From F23-D06 sp963603365 (lineage in GTDB: Bacteria > Bacteroidota > Bacteroidia > Bacteroidales > WCHB1-69), in contig CAVCMI010000003.1 of NCBI GenBank assembly GCA_963603365.1, positions 1 through 64,000 of the forward strand: a DNA stretch of 64,000 bases, in the 5' to 3' direction. Position 1 is the first letter of the stretch, and every line of letters begins with the position of its first letter. Positions 62,054-64,000 of this stretch are shown here, one piece after another. The notes beneath the pieces are model-generated. The model was not told the DNA's origin. It did not search any database and was given only the letters and a program-made list of their open reading frames with translations. A program made the translations under genes and the position numbers.

Positions 62054-64000
62054 ATGATCAACAAGAAATTAATAGATCCTAAAAGCATTGTAGTTGTCGG
62101 TGCTTCTTCTAACATTAACAAACCTGGCGGAAAGGTTCTGCTGAACCTCAAGAACAGCAGTTTCAAAGGAACAGTCTATGCCGTTAATCCCAAAGAAGAC
62201 AAGGTGCAAGGCATAACTTGCTACAAGCAGGTTGAAGACCTGCCGCAGGTTGACTGCGCCATACTGGCCGTTGCCGCCAAGTTCTGTCCGCACACGGTTG
62301 AGGTGCTTGCACATCAGAAAGCCACAGGCGGCTTCATCATCGTCTCTGCCGGCTTTGGCGAGGAAAACGAGGAGGGCGCACGCCTTGAACGCCAAATTGT
62401 GGACACGGTGAACAGCGTGAACGGTTCTCTGATCGGGCCGAACTGTACCGGCTTCCTGAACACGAACTATTGCGGCGCTTTCGACGCTCCCATCCCGACA
62501 CTTGACCCGAAAGGTGTGGAATTTGTGACCGGTTCTGGAGCGACGGCAGTGTTCATCAAAGAGTACGGCATTTCCAACGGTCTTACTTTCAGCAGTGTAT
62601 GGGCTGTCGGAAACTCTGCGCAAATGGGCATCGAGGAGGTTCTCGAACATCTGGACGAGACTTTTGACCCGGAGAAGAGTTCCCGTATCATCATGCTTTA
62701 TATGGAGAAGGTCTCTAATCCGGCCAAGCTGTTGAAACATTCCCGGTCGCTGATCAACAAAGGCTGCCGCATTGCCGCGGTAAAAGCCGGCAGTTCCGCC
62801 GCCGGCAGTCGCGCCGCCTCTTCGCATACCGGCGCATTGGCCACCTCCGACGAGGCTGTGGAAGCGCTCTTCCGCAAGGCAGGCATCGTGCGCTGCCATA
62901 ACCGTCAGGAACTGACCACCGTGTGTGGCGTGTTCACCTACCCGGAAATAAAAGGCCGGAACATCGCCGTCATCACTCATGCCGGCGGTCCCGCCGTGAT
63001 GCTGACCGATGTGCTCTCCAACAACGGTCTGGATGTGCCCCATATAGAAGGCCCTGCAGCCGAAGCCCTGCTCTCCAAACTCTTCAACGGCTCCTCGGTG
63101 GGCAACCCTATCGACTTCCTCGCTACCGGCACCGCCGAACAACTGGGCGCCATCATCGATGCCTGCGAGAACGACTTTGACAACATAGACGCCATGTGCG
63201 TCATTTTCGGCTCGCCAGGACTTTTCGCCAATTGGGAGGTTTATGACGTGCTTGACCGGAAAATCAGAACCTGCAAGAAACCCATTTTCCCGATCCTGCC
63301 CTCCATTATCAATGTCAAGGACGAGATTCAGGATTTCATCACCAACAAGCATCACGTCAATTTTCCCGAAGAGTGCGTGTTCGGCAATGCATTGGCCAAG
63401 GTGGTCAACACGCCCAAACCGCAGCCCGAGACGGTGCAACTGCCAAAAGTGGACAAGGCACGCATCCGCAAGGTCATCGACAGTTGCGAGAGCGGCTACA
63501 TCGGTCCCGAGGCCATAGCAGAACTGCTCGATGCCGCCGGGATTTCGCAGAAACGCATCCGCATTGTGGACCAGAAACAGCAGGCGCTTGACTTCGCCAA
63601 CGAGGTGGGCTACCCGCTGGTCATGAAGGTGGTGGGGCCGCTCCATAAGTCAGACGTGGGCGGCGTAACGCTCAATGTGAAGAATATCGAAACCGTGGCC
63701 AGCGAATTTGACCGCCTGATGGCCATCAAGGAAACCTACGCCGTAGAGATGTACCCGATGCTCGACGGCACGGAAGTCTATATCGGCGCCATCCGCGACG
63801 AGAAGTTCGGACACCAGATCTTTTACGGCCTGGGCGGCATCTTCATCGAGGTGCTCAAGGATGTGCAGTCGGCATTGGCCCCCATCACGGCAGACGAAGC
63901 CAAGCAGTCGCTGACAAAGCTGCGCGGCTACAAGATACTGCAAGGCGTACGCGGTCAACAGCCTGTCAATGTGGACATTTACGCAGAGCAGGTGGCGCGG
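62054..64000 (+). CDS. acd: ADP-forming acetate-CoA ligase, fused subunits (runs off the window)
   Basis: 649 codons are present from the ATG at 62054 and the frame is open at the window end; full-length proteins are about 690. Order: CoA-binding Rossmann domain (SIVVVGASSNINKPGGKVL), first ligase domain (GPNCTGFLNTNY), the region with the probable phosphohistidine (SSHTGALATSDEAVEALF), second ligase domain (IAVITHAGGPAVMLTD), then an ATP-grasp domain (YPLVMKVVGPLHKSDVGGV). It converts acyl-CoA and ADP plus phosphate to acid and ATP in fermentation. With IorAB it could yield ATP from aryl-CoA thioesters. A long frame on the opposite strand (62069-63646) is a codon-bias shadow. Confidence 0.92.
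   Translation, partial: MINKKLIDPKSIVVVGASSNINKPGGKVLLNLKNSSFKGTVYAVNPKEDKVQGITCYKQVEDLPQVDCAILAVAAKFCPHTVEVLAHQKATGGFIIVSAGFGEENEEGARLERQIVDTVNSVNGSLIGPNCTGFLNTNYCGAFDAPIPTLDPKGVEFVTGSGATAVFIKEYGISNGLTFSSVWAVGNSAQMGIEEVLEHLDETFDPEKSSRIIMLYMEKVSNPAKLLKHSRSLINKGCRIAAVKAGSSAAGSRAASSHTGALATSDEAVEALFRKAGIVRCHNRQELTTVCGVFTYPEIKGRNIAVITHAGGPAVMLTDVLSNNGLDVPHIEGPAAEALLSKLFNGSSVGNPIDFLATGTAEQLGAIIDACENDFDNIDAMCVIFGSPGLFANWEVYDVLDRKIRTCKKPIFPILPSIINVKDEIQDFITNKHHVNFPEECVFGNALAKVVNTPKPQPETVQLPKVDKARIRKVIDSCESGYIGPEAIAELLDAAGISQKRIRIVDQKQQALDFANEVGYPLVMKVVGPLHKSDVGGVTLNVKNIETVASEFDRLMAIKETYAVEMYPMLDGTEVYIGAIRDEKFGHQIFYGLGGIFIEVLKDVQSALAPITADEAKQSLTKLRGYKILQGVRGQQPVNVDIYAEQVAR

Noticed and set aside
62069..63646. 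525-codon open frame on the minus strand
   Set aside because: It lies antisense to the acetyl-CoA synthetase, whose plus-strand frame has clear domain motifs from 62054 to the window end; the antisense product is a codon-bias shadow.

Overview
The window comes from a member of the Bacteroidales (phylum Bacteroidota), GC near 50% by eye. The support is consistent: two secreted proteins carry type IX secretion C-terminal sorting domains, promoters have the Bacteroidetes -7 element TAnnTTTG, and lineage-typical genes are present (lipoprotein TamA homologue TamL, an HU-CCDC81/SPOR protein, fused ADP-forming acetyl-CoA synthetase, dnaE-nfeD, iorAB next to mreCD). I do not assign a genus.

The left end (1-9.8 kb) is the accessory part. 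A broken sugar acetyltransferase (1-353) is followed by an AT-rich block (about 360-3600) with a minus-strand restriction-modification operon: a small HTH controller gene, a YhdJ-like beta-class adenine methyltransferase and a probable restriction endonuclease, then a small membrane protein. The controller has an in-frame TGA where the family has Trp, and homology resumes after it. A fossil of a conjugation operon (traE 3' end plus traF 5' end) abuts the 3' end of an AddAB-like helicase/nuclease pair (3757-9782).

From 10 kb onward the content is mostly core. 10.3-15.2 kb holds a T9SS cargo protein, an Omp85 barrel, and a lipoprotein / outer-membrane protein / Wzx flippase operon. 15.2-20.5 kb holds dnaE-nfeD. 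20.6-27 kb holds a large T9SS adhesin-like protein, a conserved unknown, tRNA-Glu, and a PglC-like sugar transferase with a DegT aminotransferase. 27-32 kb is gyrA with two co-transcribed TPR genes. 32.4-34.1 kb is an AAA+ ATPase. 34.4-39.4 kb is a three-part MMPL exporter-acyltransferase-methyltransferase fusion with a CrtI-like oxidoreductase.

39.4-45.5 kb is the minus-strand operon iorA-iorB-mreC-mreD-tamL. 45.6-57.4 kb is a long minus-strand run: OPT transporter, deoxynucleoside kinase, kdsB, HU/SPOR protein, pssA, LOG-family hydrolase, holB, pepP, a P-loop ATPase, a transglutaminase and rmuC. 57.6-64 kb is on the plus strand: a SurA-like PpiC isomerase with a companion lipoprotein, phosphohexomutase, and the acetyl-CoA synthetase that runs off the window. 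The most unusual items are the nonsense-interrupted controller of the R-M operon and its palindromic promoter site, the AddAB-like pair joined to a conjugation fossil, the MMPL/acyltransferase/methyltransferase fusion, and two strong inverted repeats of unknown role.
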